DNA of 64,000 nt from Vibrio genomosp. F10 str. ZF-129. GTDB taxonomy: Bacteria; Pseudomonadota; Gammaproteobacteria; Enterobacterales; Vibrionaceae. A model generated the notes under the pieces. That model did not search any database and had not been told where the DNA came from. It saw only the letters and a list, made by a program, of their open reading frames with translations. The DNA is taken from NCBI RefSeq assembly GCF_000287055.2, contig NZ_AJYQ02000124.1:1-64000 (forward strand). The letters run 5' to 3'. This document shows, in pieces, positions 20,159 to 28,806 of the stretch. A program made the position numbers and the translations under genes. The first letter of the stretch is position 1, and every line of letters starts with the position of its first letter.

Positions 20159-21328
20159 ATGATGTTATCTATTTTTAAAATCTTCTTTGCTCTAGGTTGG
20201 ATAAGTTTTGGTGGCCCCGCGGCTCACATTGGCTATTTTCGTAATGCATTTGTGGAAAAACGAAAATGGTTAGACGATCAAGAATACGCACAAATCGTCG
20301 CGCTTAGCCAGTTTTTACCAGGCCCTGGTTCTAGCCAAGTTGGGTTTGCTATCGGCTATAAACGAGGAGGAATAGGCGGCGCATGCATGGCCTTTTTGGG
20401 GTTCACTTTGCCTTCTATCTTTATGATGCTTGCGCTCGCGACTCTGAGTAGTCAATTGACTGAACATTCCTTATTTCAACATGTCATTCATGGTCTGAAG
20501 CTGCTTGCCGTTGTGGTTGTCGCGGACGCGGCTTGGGGAATGTATAAAAACTTTTGCCAGCAGACGTTAACCGTCGCACTCTGTATAGCAACAGCCGTCG
20601 CGCTCTTGGTTATGCCCAATATTTCAACCCAAATTCTAGTGTTATTAATATCGGCATTCATTGGGGTGAAGTACTTAGCAAGACCGAACTTGGATGCTTC
20701 GTCGCCATTCAAGCCATCAATCTGGCCGTTGGCCCTGTTTGTTGTATTCCTTGCAATGCCTTTTGTTACGCCTTACTTGTTCGGTACGATCCAGAGTATT
20801 GCTCTATTTGGTGACTTTTTCCAAGCGGGGAGCTTGGTATTTGGCGGCGGCCATGTCGTACTTCCACTGCTGCAAAATATTGTCGGCGACCAATTAAGCT
20901 CTGATTCTTTTCTCACTGGCTATGCTGCCGCTCAAGCCGTCCCTGGGCCAATGTTTACCTTTGCGACTTATATTGGCTACGAAATGCTGCCTGAAAGCCC
21001 TATTATCGGTGCCATTGTTGCCACTGTTGCTGTTTTCTTACCTGGATTCTTGTTGCTACTTGGGGTACTGAAAAACTGGCAGCAGTTGGCCAGTAAACCA
21101 AGCGTATCAGGGGCAATCAGTGGCGTAAATGCTTCGGTGGTGGGTTTGCTGATTGCGGCTCTATACCAACCTGTATTTACCAGTGCTGTTTTCAATGGGT
21201 TGGATATGGCATTAATCGTCATAGGTCTATTTCTTTTAAAACAAATCAAATTGCCTATTGTTTGGATGGTTGTTTTCTTTGCTCTATCCGGGGGTATTGG
21301 TGGGGCAGGTTTAATTCCACTAAGTTGA
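20159..21328 (+). CDS. chrA: ChrA-family (CHR) anion transporter
   Basis: A two-domain CHR superfamily membrane protein. The N-terminal half has the family block FFALGWISFGGPAAHIGYFR and ALSQFLPGPGSSQVGFAIGY; the C-terminal half repeats it as FGDFFQAGSLVFGGGHVVLPLL and GYAAAQAVPGPMFTFATYIGY, as expected for long-chain members (389 aa). Plasmid-borne ChrA exports chromate; chromosomal copies in vibrios have mostly untested substrates, and sulfate or other oxyanions are possible. ATG is doubled at the start (20159 or 20162). No chrB or other metal genes are nearby; a LysR regulator is divergent. Confidence 0.88.
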   Translation: MMLSIFKIFFALGWISFGGPAAHIGYFRNAFVEKRKWLDDQEYAQIVALSQFLPGPGSSQVGFAIGYKRGGIGGACMAFLGFTLPSIFMMLALATLSSQLTEHSLFQHVIHGLKLLAVVVVADAAWGMYKNFCQQTLTVALCIATAVALLVMPNISTQILVLLISAFIGVKYLARPNLDASSPFKPSIWPLALFVVFLAMPFVTPYLFGTIQSIALFGDFFQAGSLVFGGGHVVLPLLQNIVGDQLSSDSFLTGYAAAQAVPGPMFTFATYIGYEMLPESPIIGAIVATVAVFLPGFLLLLGVLKNWQQLASKPSVSGAISGVNASVVGLLIAALYQPVFTSAVFNGLDMALIVIGLFLLKQIKLPIVWMVVFFALSGGIGGAGLIPLS

Positions 21329-21671
21329 TTCAATGAATAGAAAGTAGAATACTTCCAGGCTAAGAACATCAACGTTACATCTAGCAACCAATCACAGTAG
21401 CCTGGAAACTAACGCTTACAAAAAATATGATGATAGCTACTCAGTGCCAATATAATGAGCTCTAAGGCGGCTAATTCCACCCATATCTAAGAATACAATA
21501 AAAGTTTCTCTCTATGTTTTCAGGCAGTTTTATTAGATAGATCACTCTAATCACCTAAAAAGGCGCGGTTAACTTTTAACTCAACTCACTAACATGCTAA
21601 TGTTAACTAATGGTTAACATTAAATTAACATAATAATAATTACATCATTTGCTATTACATGGAGTTAGAGA
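21329..21671. other. chrA - acyl-CoA synthetase intergenic region
   Basis: 343 bases without a supported gene. Just after chrA a perfect 10-bp inverted repeat TTCCAGGCTA / TAGCCTGGAA (21353-21407) frames 35 bases. Nearer the synthetase is a cluster of TTAAC-type motifs including ATGTTAAC-N5-GTTAACAT (21600-21620), which lies 52 bases before the start and is a good operator candidate. Confidence 0.6.
21600..21620. promoter_or_regulatory. Perfect dyad before the acyl-CoA synthetase gene
   Basis: ATGTTAAC and GTTAACAT around a five-base spacer, inside a region with further GTTAAC/TTAAC copies (about 21568-21630). Position 50-70 bases before the start codon suits an operator. The binding protein is unknown. 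Confidence 0.5.
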
Positions 21672-23357
21672 ATGATTCAGCCTGATCAAATATCCAAACC
21701 AACCTGCACTCTTCCCCCACCAAACGAACTCATTTTGAAATGGGCTCAAGAGCGCCCCAATGAAGTGTACTTAAAGCAGATCATCAATCGCCAGTTTGTT
21801 GAGTTCACTTACGCTGAAGTCGCCGATAAAGCGCTACGCCTTGTCGGTGCATTGAATACATTAGGAGCTAAGCCTGGTGATAAAATCGCGCTAATATCAA
21901 AGAACTGTGCAGAGTGGTTTATCTGTGATTTGGCGATCATGCTTGGCGACTTTGTGAGTGTGCCTATTTTTCCAACCGCAGGGGCCGATACCATCGAGTA
22001 TTGTGCAACTCACAGTGAGAGTAAATTCATCATTGCTGGGAAATTAGATGACTCTAAAGCAACGCAACAGGTTCTTGCTAGCCAACCACACCTCATCAGT
22101 ATTGCTCTCCCTTACGATAGTGCACCTGACTGCCAACACCAATTTGAAGAACTGATTGCCTCGTCTGAGCCGTCAACACTTCGCCCTGAACATTGCGACG
22201 ACAAACTGATGTCATTGGTTTACACCTCTGGCACATCCGGGCAACCTAAAGGGGCGATGCTGACCTATGGCGCGTTTAGTTGGTCGGTTGAACAACTGAT
22301 CAACCATATAGGCATTCAAGGCGGTGACCGACTGTTTTCTTACCTTCCGCTCGCGCACATTACTGAACGAGTGTATATCTTTGGGTGCTCTATTGCAGGT
22401 GGTGTACAAACCGCATTCCCAGAGTCGTTAGATACCTTTATCGAAGATGTAAAAATGCAGCGGCCAACACTGTTTATTTCAGTCCCTAGACTGTGGACAC
22501 TGTTCCAGCAACGCATTCAAGACAAGCTGCCACCACGCAAGATGAATCTTCTACTCAAAATTCCGTTCGTCAGCACGCTCATTAAGAAGAAGCTAGCCGA
22601 TGGATTAGGGCTTGATCAAGCCAGAGTACTCGGGTGTGGATCGGCCCCTGTTTCAGCGGCTTTACTCGATTGGTACCACAGTATTGGATTAAACATTACC
22701 GAAGCATGGGGAATGACGGAGTCCTTCGCCTATAGCACGATTAATCACCCGTTCAGAGAAGACAAGATTGGTACTGTGGGTAACGCAGGTCCTGGGATTG
22801 AACTGAAAATTGCCAAAGACAGTGAAATCATGGTGCGCGGTAAAGGCATATTTTCAGGTTACTACAAAAATGATATTGCGACCAAAGAGTCGTTTGATGA
22901 TGAAGGATGGCTGCACACTGGTGATATCGGCTCTATTGACTCTGAAGGTTATCTTTCTATTCAAGGGCGCAAAAAAGACACCTTCAAAACCGCAAAAGGG
23001 AAGTTTGTCGCACCAGTTCCTATCGAGAAAAAACTCTTCGAATACAGCAGAGTTGAGATGATGTGCCTTATCGGTCTGGGGCTTCCAGGGCCAATATTAC
23101 TCGTCGTGCCACATGACTTCCCTAATTTTGACAAGGAACGTTATGAGCGCACAACCAAAAGAGTGATTGAAAAAATGAACGCTCAGCTGGCCTCACACGA
23201 AAAAATCAAAGGCGTGTTAATGATCAAAGAGCCGTGGAGTATTGAGAATAATATTCTGACTCCAACACTCAAGATTAAACGACATGTGTTAGAGCAAAAA
23301 TACCATGAGGTAGGAGCAAATTGGCCTAAAGACAAATTCGTGGTTTGGGAAGAGTAA
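21672..23357 (+). CDS. AMP-forming long-chain acyl-CoA synthetase family protein
   Basis: Activates a carboxylic acid, probably a fatty acid, as acyl-AMP and then acyl-CoA. The 561-aa protein has the adenylate-forming P-loop YTSGTSGQPKGAM (about 183-195), the A5 block TEAWGMTESFAYS, GWLHTGDIG near 412 and the hinge GRKKDTFKTAKGKF. The overall pattern is the FAA1-like branch used for long chains, though it is shorter than the usual 600 aa. There is no beta-oxidation gene beside it, so its true substrate is open. GGAG precedes the ATG; a strong terminator follows. A perfect dyad upstream suggests regulation. Confidence 0.88.
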   Translation: MIQPDQISKPTCTLPPPNELILKWAQERPNEVYLKQIINRQFVEFTYAEVADKALRLVGALNTLGAKPGDKIALISKNCAEWFICDLAIMLGDFVSVPIFPTAGADTIEYCATHSESKFIIAGKLDDSKATQQVLASQPHLISIALPYDSAPDCQHQFEELIASSEPSTLRPEHCDDKLMSLVYTSGTSGQPKGAMLTYGAFSWSVEQLINHIGIQGGDRLFSYLPLAHITERVYIFGCSIAGGVQTAFPESLDTFIEDVKMQRPTLFISVPRLWTLFQQRIQDKLPPRKMNLLLKIPFVSTLIKKKLADGLGLDQARVLGCGSAPVSAALLDWYHSIGLNITEAWGMTESFAYSTINHPFREDKIGTVGNAGPGIELKIAKDSEIMVRGKGIFSGYYKNDIATKESFDDEGWLHTGDIGSIDSEGYLSIQGRKKDTFKTAKGKFVAPVPIEKKLFEYSRVEMMCLIGLGLPGPILLVVPHDFPNFDKERYERTTKRVIEKMNAQLASHEKIKGVLMIKEPWSIENNILTPTLKIKRHVLEQKYHEVGANWPKDKFVVWEE

Positions 23358-23370
23358 TTAAAATCGACAG

Positions 23371-23394
23371 GGAGCCATTACGGCTCCTTTTTTT
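23371..23394 (+). terminator. Rho-independent terminator after the acyl-CoA synthetase
   Basis: GGAGCC and GGCTCC pair across ATTAC, followed by seven T. Confidence 0.88.
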
Positions 23395-23405
23395 ATAAGC
23401 TCTAA

Positions 23406-23600
23406 TTATAAATATTTAGTATAGTCTGAAGCATCATTGTTCTCGGATTCTAGCCCTAGGTCCTCTTTTACTCGACGGCTCAATTGCTCTGTACACAATA
23501 TTTCATTCCGCGCCCCAATAACCTCACCGCCCTTAATGCGCTTATTTTTAAACAACTTAGTACCAAATATCTTTGTCCAACCGATTAACGCTTCCATCAT
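23406..23600 (-). CDS. Small hypothetical protein divergent from a LysR gene
   Basis: A 64-aa basic-then-acidic protein that I do not recognise. It starts MMEALIGWTKIFGTKLFKNK and has SRRVKEDLGLES near its end, faintly like the LxxDxGLT stretch of DUF1127 proteins. AGGTGTGGA lies before the ATG pair. It is divergent from a LysR gene with a 96-base shared region that holds a perfect dyad. The same arrangement (small protein facing a related LysR) recurs 1.3 kb on with a clear DUF1127 gene, which raises my confidence that this is real and regulated by its neighbour. Confidence 0.55.
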   Translation of the reverse strand: MMEALIGWTKIFGTKLFKNKRIKGGEVIGARNEILCTEQLSRRVKEDLGLESENNDASDYTKYL

Positions 23601-23647
23601 TCCACACCTGTACTTGCCACCGTTCTGTCGTTATTATGAAAACAACC

Positions 23648-23664
23648 TGTTCGATATGCGAACA
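23648..23664. promoter_or_regulatory. Dyad in the small-protein/LysR divergent region
   Basis: TGTTCG-ATATG-CGAACA is a perfect 6-bp inverted repeat with five-base spacer, between the divergent genes. It is a good candidate for the LysR protein's own site. Confidence 0.45.
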
Positions 23665-23696
23665 ACCATTATTTACATTGATTATAAGTAGAAGTT

Positions 23697-24602
23697 ATGG
23701 ACAATCGACTACGCCACCTTTCAGGTCTACGTTACTTCGAAGTTGCGGCTCGTTTAAGCAGTTACAGTAAAGCTGCAGATGAACTCTTTGTCAGCCAAGC
23801 CGCTGTCAGCCAGAAAATACGACAATTAGAAGAACAAGTTGGTTGTAAACTTTTCGTTCGTAAAGGCCGAGAAATGGCTCTCACACATGCAGGTCGCACG
23901 CTTTTTAGCCATGTTTCGGGTGGGTTTAACGAAATTTTATTAGGGTTAAACAAGATCAAGTCAGAGCCAATCCAAGGATTGCTTGTCGTTAGAAGCCCCC
24001 CTTCTTTTGCTTCACGCTGGTTATTGCCAAGGTTGTGGAAGTTCTCAGTAAGACACCCAGAGATCCCAATTAAGGTACTCACAGGGTGTGATACTCCCAA
24101 TTTAAAGCACGGTGAGATTGATGTAGCCATTCGCCAAGGCGAAGATCTATGTGTTGAAGACGGCTTGGCACTGGAGATGCTCATCAACGAACCCGTGTAC
24201 CCTTTTTGTTCACCTGAACTCGCAAACTCTTTGAACTTCACATCACCTGAACAACTCCTCAAATGTTGGCTGATTCAGTTTGATAGCGGTTGTTTCCCTT
24301 GGGAGGAATGGTTTAGGCAAGCCAACATCTCGACTCAAGCTAATGCCATTCAGTGGATGGAAGTGGGTACCTTTGATATGGGATTAACCACAGTCATGGC
24401 GGGTCATGGTGTTTGCCTTGCAACGGACAGTCTTGCTGGTGATTTTATAGAACGCGGTCTACTCGTTAAGCCGTTTAATATTGGGATGACACCAGGTGTT
24501 CAAGTAAACCTATGCTTTGATCCTGCCTCACCGAGGAAGGAACGCATTGCTGCGTTTACTGAGTGGCTACATGAAGAAGTATCCGACCTATTAAAAACCT
24601 AA
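23697..24602 (+). CDS. LysR-type regulator (GcvA-like branch), copy 1
   Basis: The 301-aa protein has the LysR helix-turn-helix at about 8-66 (LRYFEVAARLSSYSKAADELFVSQAAVSQKIRQLEEQVGCKLFVRKGREM) and an effector domain with SFASRWLLPRLWKFSVRHPEI, typical of the GcvA/AmpR-like group. It clearly resembles the LysR at 25043 (SFAQHWLVPRIGQFKEAHPEL), so the two are likely paralogues. It faces the 64-aa gene at 23600. Targets and effector unknown. Confidence 0.85.
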   Translation: MDNRLRHLSGLRYFEVAARLSSYSKAADELFVSQAAVSQKIRQLEEQVGCKLFVRKGREMALTHAGRTLFSHVSGGFNEILLGLNKIKSEPIQGLLVVRSPPSFASRWLLPRLWKFSVRHPEIPIKVLTGCDTPNLKHGEIDVAIRQGEDLCVEDGLALEMLINEPVYPFCSPELANSLNFTSPEQLLKCWLIQFDSGCFPWEEWFRQANISTQANAIQWMEVGTFDMGLTTVMAGHGVCLATDSLAGDFIERGLLVKPFNIGMTPGVQVNLCFDPASPRKERIAAFTEWLHEEVSDLLKT

Positions 24603-24730
24603 CCGACGCTGTCCATGCTTGTTGCAATGAAAATAGAAATAAAGCACCCACCTTCAAACTAAGCCGTTAGTGTCACTCTTTCTAACCCGAGTTTTACCGA
24701 GTAAAAAGAGAGACATGCGATTAAACTGAC

Positions 24731-24937
24731 TCATTGCCAAAACGGCTTTCTGGATTCGATTTGGGCTTGCTCTTTGGTTAAACCAACATCTTCAAGTAAA
24801 TGCTTAGGAAGCTCTGCCAATCTTTTTCTTGAACAAGATAGCTCATTCCAAACCGTCACTTTGATGAAGATGAACTTAACCAAGCGACTCAACGAATAAC
24901 GACGGGGGCTTGATGTAATAGTAATTGAAGTATCCAT
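24731..24937 (-). CDS. DUF1127 (YjiS-like) small protein
   Basis: The 68-aa protein has a Ser/Thr-rich start, an amphipathic middle, and the DUF1127 core SRKRLAELPKHLLEDVGLTKEQAQIESRKPFW, nearly the consensus for this arginine-rich small-protein family. Members have been linked to RNA binding and phosphate or carbon metabolism in alphaproteobacteria; their role in vibrios is not known to me. GGAG and AGAG precede the ATG. Divergent from the second GcvA-like LysR gene, which probably controls it. Confidence 0.85.
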   Translation of the reverse strand: MDTSITITSSPRRYSLSRLVKFIFIKVTVWNELSCSRKRLAELPKHLLEDVGLTKEQAQIESRKPFWQ

Positions 24938-25042
24938 ATCTCTTTATCTCCGTTGATTAACCTAATTGACAAGCTGAATAATTAACCATTATTGTTAACC
25001 AGACAAACGATTGAAATTAGCAATGAGTTAAGGAAAACTAAT

Positions 25043-25990
25043 GTGAATGAGCGAATGCCTCCTTTTCAAGGAATCTATTATTTTTATACCGCTGCAGAAC
25101 TTGGCAGTTTCAAAGCCGCAGCCACTCAGTTATTTGTAACCCCCGCTGCGATTAGCCAACAAATTAGGTTGCTAGAAGAGTGGTTAGAAACAGACCTATT
25201 TATTCGTCAGCACCGGCAAGTCGTATTAACTCACGAAGGTGAAATTCTTTACCTCCAAGCTAAAAAAGGCTTTGCCCATTTGCAAGATGGTATACGCCAA
25301 GTTAATCAAGATCCCAACCCAACACAGCTGTCGATTTCTACCCTCCCCTCGTTTGCGCAGCACTGGCTCGTTCCCCGAATCGGTCAATTTAAAGAAGCAC
25401 ATCCAGAGCTATCAATGCTCATTGAACCGAGTAATCAATTGGTTTCATTCCTGGATTCTAGTGTTGATATTTGTATACGTTATGGTGAAGGAAATTATAA
25501 AAATGTTGAAAGTCGTTGGCTGATGGATGAAGTCGTCTATCCGGTTTGCCACCCTATTTATCAAGAAAAAAAGACCATTTATGGTATTGAAGATTTGTAT
25601 AAGGCGGAATTAATTGAAGACCGCTGGCCAGATATGGATTGGAAGCTCTGGTTAGACACTGTAGAAGTGAAAGCAGGCCAATCCACGTTGCAGTACGATG
25701 GATCTCACTTTGTACTCGAGGGGGCTCTCTCTGTCCAAGGGGTTGCCTTGGTAAAACATAGTCTAGCCAGACGCTACATCGAGGAAGGGAAACTGGTTAG
25801 AATTGGGAACATCGCACTCAAGCCTAGATTTAGCTACTACCTATGTGCCCCCGCTGGTTACTTTCGCCGTGAAAAAATCCTGCAGTTTGAGCAGTGGATC
25901 AAACAACAAATTCGGATTTTCTCTCAATTAGATAACGAGAAACTCATTATTAAAGAAAGCGACTACTCTTTAAAATGGAAACAAAACTAA
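25043..25990 (+). CDS. LysR-type regulator (GcvA-like branch), copy 2
   Basis: The protein (315 aa from the GTG at 25043) has the LysR helix-turn-helix at about 8-65 (IYYFYTAAELGSFKAAATQLFVTPAAISQQIRLLEEWLETDLFIRQHR) and a GcvA-like effector domain. I prefer the GTG because AGGA lies eight bases before it; the frame stays open to a TTG at 24992, and an ATG at 25055 is another option but too far from the ribosome site. It is paralogous to the LysR at 23697 and faces a DUF1127 gene. A TTAAC-N8-TTAAC-like element lies in the shared region. Confidence 0.83.
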   Translation: MNERMPPFQGIYYFYTAAELGSFKAAATQLFVTPAAISQQIRLLEEWLETDLFIRQHRQVVLTHEGEILYLQAKKGFAHLQDGIRQVNQDPNPTQLSISTLPSFAQHWLVPRIGQFKEAHPELSMLIEPSNQLVSFLDSSVDICIRYGEGNYKNVESRWLMDEVVYPVCHPIYQEKKTIYGIEDLYKAELIEDRWPDMDWKLWLDTVEVKAGQSTLQYDGSHFVLEGALSVQGVALVKHSLARRYIEEGKLVRIGNIALKPRFSYYLCAPAGYFRREKILQFEQWIKQQIRIFSQLDNEKLIIKESDYSLKWKQN

Positions 25991-26091
25991 TTCACAATAA
26001 TTGCTATACTGTCTGATTAGAAGCCGACACCCTAGTCATCTCAGCGACTTCTGAGGATGATGACTACTACATATTGAGAAATTGGTATCGA

Positions 26092-26304
26092 ATGACACAA
26101 GACAATAATCCACTTCATGGCATTACACTGCAAAAACTGCTCACAGAACTCGTGGAACACTATGGCTGGGAGAGACTCAGCCAGATGGTTAATATCAACT
26201 GTTTCAAGAGTGATCCGAGCATTAAATCTAGCCTTAAATTTCTGCGTAAAACAGAATGGGCTCGCGCTAAAGTAGAGCAGATCTACGTAGATCTAAAGCG
26301 CTAA
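26092..26304 (+). CDS. VF530-family small DNA-binding-like protein
   Basis: The 70-aa protein ([33 protein letters not shown], then [25 protein letters not shown]) matches the VF530/DUF2132 family, named from a Vibrio fischeri protein of known structure with a double-stranded DNA-binding-like fold. Biological role is unknown. I start it at the ATG at 26092; the frame is open to a TTG at 26074. Single gene between the LysR and the fusA-type gene. Confidence 0.85.
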   Translation: MTQDNNPLHGITLQKLLTELVEHYGWERLSQMVNINCFKSDPSIKSSLKFLRKTEWARAKVEQIYVDLKR

Positions 26305-26368
26305 ATGTGATCACTTTCGGCTCGCACAAAGTCGCAATATGTGGAAGATGAAAAATACCAGTACCGAT

Positions 26369-26437
26369 CTGTGAAAAGTACCAAGCAGTGAAAGGTATCG
26401 AGCCGTGAAAAAGTGACAAACTGTAGAAAACAAAAAG
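26369..26437 (+). repeat. Degenerate 17-base tandem repeats
   Basis: Four consecutive units of about 17 bases start CTGTGAAAAGTACCAAG, CAGTGAAAGGTATCGAG, CCGTGAAAAAGTGACAAA and CTGTAGAAAACAAAAAG. They lie between the VF530-like gene and the shared terminator, and the last runs into the terminator stem. Confidence 0.6.
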
Positions 26438-26467
26438 CCCCACTAGCTTTCACTAGTAGGGCTTTTT
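26432..26467. terminator. Bidirectional terminator between the VF530-like gene and fusA2
   Basis: AAAAAGCCCCACTAG and CTAGTAGGGCTTTTT make a 15-bp stem with one mismatch and a six-base loop. Both convergent genes can use it. Confidence 0.92.
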
Positions 26468-26485
26468 AGTTAGAGAATGAAACGA

Positions 26486-28570
26486 TTATTTCTTAGCGTT
26501 TTCTTCTTTAACTTTAGCGATTACTTCTTCTGCCACGTTCATTGGACATGGAGAGTACTGTAGGAATTCCATAGAGAATTGACCACGGCCTGAAGTAATA
26601 GTACGTAGGTGACCGATGTAACCAAACATTTCTGAAAGTGGTACATCAGCTTTAATACGTACACCAGTTACGCCAGCTTGTTGATCTTTGATCATGCCAC
26701 GACGACGGTTAAGGTCACCGATAACATCACCCACGTGATCGTCTGGAGTAAACACGTCAACGTTCATGATTGGCTCAAGAAGTTGTGCGCCAGCTTTAGG
26801 CATAGATTGACGGAATGCGCCTTTCGCTGCGATTTCAAATGCGATTGCAGATGAATCGACTGCGTGGAAGCCACCATCGAATAGTTCAACTTCAACGTCT
26901 AGCGTAGGGAAACCAGCAAGAACACCGTTCTCCATCATGCCAGCAAAGCCTTTTTCTACTGCAGGCCAGAATTCTTTAGGAACGTTACCGCCCACTACAG
27001 AAGACTTGAATGAGAAACCAGAACCAGGTTCACCTGGCTTGATACGGTAATCGATTTTACCGAATTGACCAGAACCACCAGATTGCTTCTTGTGCGTGTA
27101 GCTATCTTCAATTGCTTGAGTAATAGTTTCACGGTAAGCAACTTGAGGAGCACCTACAGTTAGGTCAACGCCGTATGTACGCTTAAGGATATCGACCTTA
27201 ATGTCTAGGTGAAGTTCACCCATGCCTTTAAGGATAGTTTCACCTGTCTCTTCGTCAGTCTCAACTTGGAAAGAAGGATCTTCTGCAACCATTTTACCGA
27301 TAGCGATACCCATTTTCTCAGAACCGCCTTTATCTTTTGGCGATACAGCAATCGAGATTACTGGCGTTGGGAATACCATTGGCTCAAGTGTTACTGGGTG
27401 CTTAGGATCACATAGAGTGTGACCAGTTTGCACGTTTTTCATACCAACGATTGCAATGATGTCACCAGCTTGTGCGCTAGTCAGTTCGTTACGGTCATCA
27501 GCTTGCATCTCAACCATACGGCCAACACGCTCAGTTTTACCTGTAAACGAGTTAAGGATAGTGTCACCCTTGTTTAGTTTACCAGAGTAAATACGGACGA
27601 ATGTTAGTGCACCAAAGCGGTCATCCATGATTTTGAATGCTAGCGCTTTGAATGTTTCATCTGTAGAAACGATAGCGTGCTCGCCCGTTTCTTCGCCTTC
27701 TTCGTCCATTAGAGGTTGAGGGTCAACTTCAGTTGGCGATGGTAGGTAATCTACAACAGCGTCAAGGATAAGTTGCATACCTTTGTTCTTGAACGCAGAA
27801 CCACAGAACGTTGGGAAGAATGCGATATCACGAGTACCTTTACGGATACAACGTTTGATGTCTTCGATAGAAGGCTCTTCACCTTCCATGTAAGCTTCCA
27901 TTAGATCATCGTCTTGCTCTACAGCAGTTTCGATTAGCTCTTCACGGTATTGCTCTACTTCATCAACCATGTCCGCAGGAACATCTTGAACTGAGTAGTT
28001 TTCAGGAAGACCAGTGTCATCCCAAACGTAAGCTTTACGGCTTAATAGGTCTACAACACCAACGAAGTCATCTTCGCGGCCAATTGGTAAAACCATAACT
28101 AGAGGAGTTGCACCTAGAACGTTTTTAACTTGGTCAACAACGTTAAAGAAATCTGCACCCATACGGTCTAGTTTGTTAACGAAGATCAGACGAGATACTT
28201 CTGATTCGTTAGCGTAACGCCAGTTGGTTTCTGATTGAGGTTCAACACCACCAGAACCACAGAATACGCCGATACCGCCGTCTAGTACTTTTAGAGAACG
28301 GTAAACTTCAACGGTGAAGTCAACGTGTCCAGGAGTATCGATAACGTTTAGACGGTGGTCATTCCAGAAACAACTTACAGCTGCAGACTGGATAGTAATA
28401 CCGCGCTCAGCTTCCTGTTCCATGAAATCGGTAGTCGATTCACCATCATGAACTTCACCAGTTTTGTGGATCTGGCCAGTAAGTTTAAGGATACGCTCAG
28501 TTGTAGTGGTTTTACCCGCATCAACGTGCGCGAAAATACCAATGTTTCTGTATTTTGATAAATCAGTCAT
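26486..28570 (-). CDS. fusA2: Elongation factor G, second copy (EF-G2)
   Basis: A translational GTPase of 694 aa with all five EF-G domains: G1 loop [15 protein letters not shown] (15-29), [15 protein letters not shown], domain II, and the C-terminal III-V part with [20 protein letters not shown]. It is not in an rpsL-rpsG-tuf str operon: radA lies upstream and a convergent small gene downstream, so it is the stand-alone paralogue seen in vibrios and other gammaproteobacteria. Such second copies may specialise in translocation or ribosome recycling; which applies here cannot be seen. All GTPase motifs are intact. Confidence 0.92.
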   Translation of the reverse strand: MTDLSKYRNIGIFAHVDAGKTTTTERILKLTGQIHKTGEVHDGESTTDFMEQEAERGITIQSAAVSCFWNDHRLNVIDTPGHVDFTVEVYRSLKVLDGGIGVFCGSGGVEPQSETNWRYANESEVSRLIFVNKLDRMGADFFNVVDQVKNVLGATPLVMVLPIGREDDFVGVVDLLSRKAYVWDDTGLPENYSVQDVPADMVDEVEQYREELIETAVEQDDDLMEAYMEGEEPSIEDIKRCIRKGTRDIAFFPTFCGSAFKNKGMQLILDAVVDYLPSPTEVDPQPLMDEEGEETGEHAIVSTDETFKALAFKIMDDRFGALTFVRIYSGKLNKGDTILNSFTGKTERVGRMVEMQADDRNELTSAQAGDIIAIVGMKNVQTGHTLCDPKHPVTLEPMVFPTPVISIAVSPKDKGGSEKMGIAIGKMVAEDPSFQVETDEETGETILKGMGELHLDIKVDILKRTYGVDLTVGAPQVAYRETITQAIEDSYTHKKQSGGSGQFGKIDYRIKPGEPGSGFSFKSSVVGGNVPKEFWPAVEKGFAGMMENGVLAGFPTLDVEVELFDGGFHAVDSSAIAFEIAAKGAFRQSMPKAGAQLLEPIMNVDVFTPDDHVGDVIGDLNRRRGMIKDQQAGVTGVRIKADVPLSEMFGYIGHLRTITSGRGQFSMEFLQYSPCPMNVAEEVIAKVKEENAKK

Positions 28571-28806
28571 CGTTTTACTCTGTTAATAGGATATAAAATG
28601 CGCGCAGAGTATACCACAATCCGTCAAGACTGATACCCTTGCGTGTACGAGATGATAAAAAACTTTTATAGGCTACTGCTTACCTAAAATCAATCATAAA
28701 TATGCAATTGATACATTTTTATTATATTTACTACTCTAGATAAGCGATATTGAGCATAGTCTATTTTGACTTGCTCTGATTTACAAACCTAATTGTTGAA
28801 TATGTT

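Noticed and set aside
20977..21387. 136-codon minus-strand frame over the end of chrA
   Set aside because: Antisense to conserved membrane helices; biased composition only.
23437..23691. 84-codon plus-strand frame opposite the 64-aa gene
   Set aside because: The minus-strand frame has the better start and divergent placement; this one runs into the LysR promoter region.
16639..26304. Genomic island between glpD and fusA2
   Set aside because: The gene mix is more variable here, but there is no tRNA, integrase, flanking direct repeat or shift in base composition.
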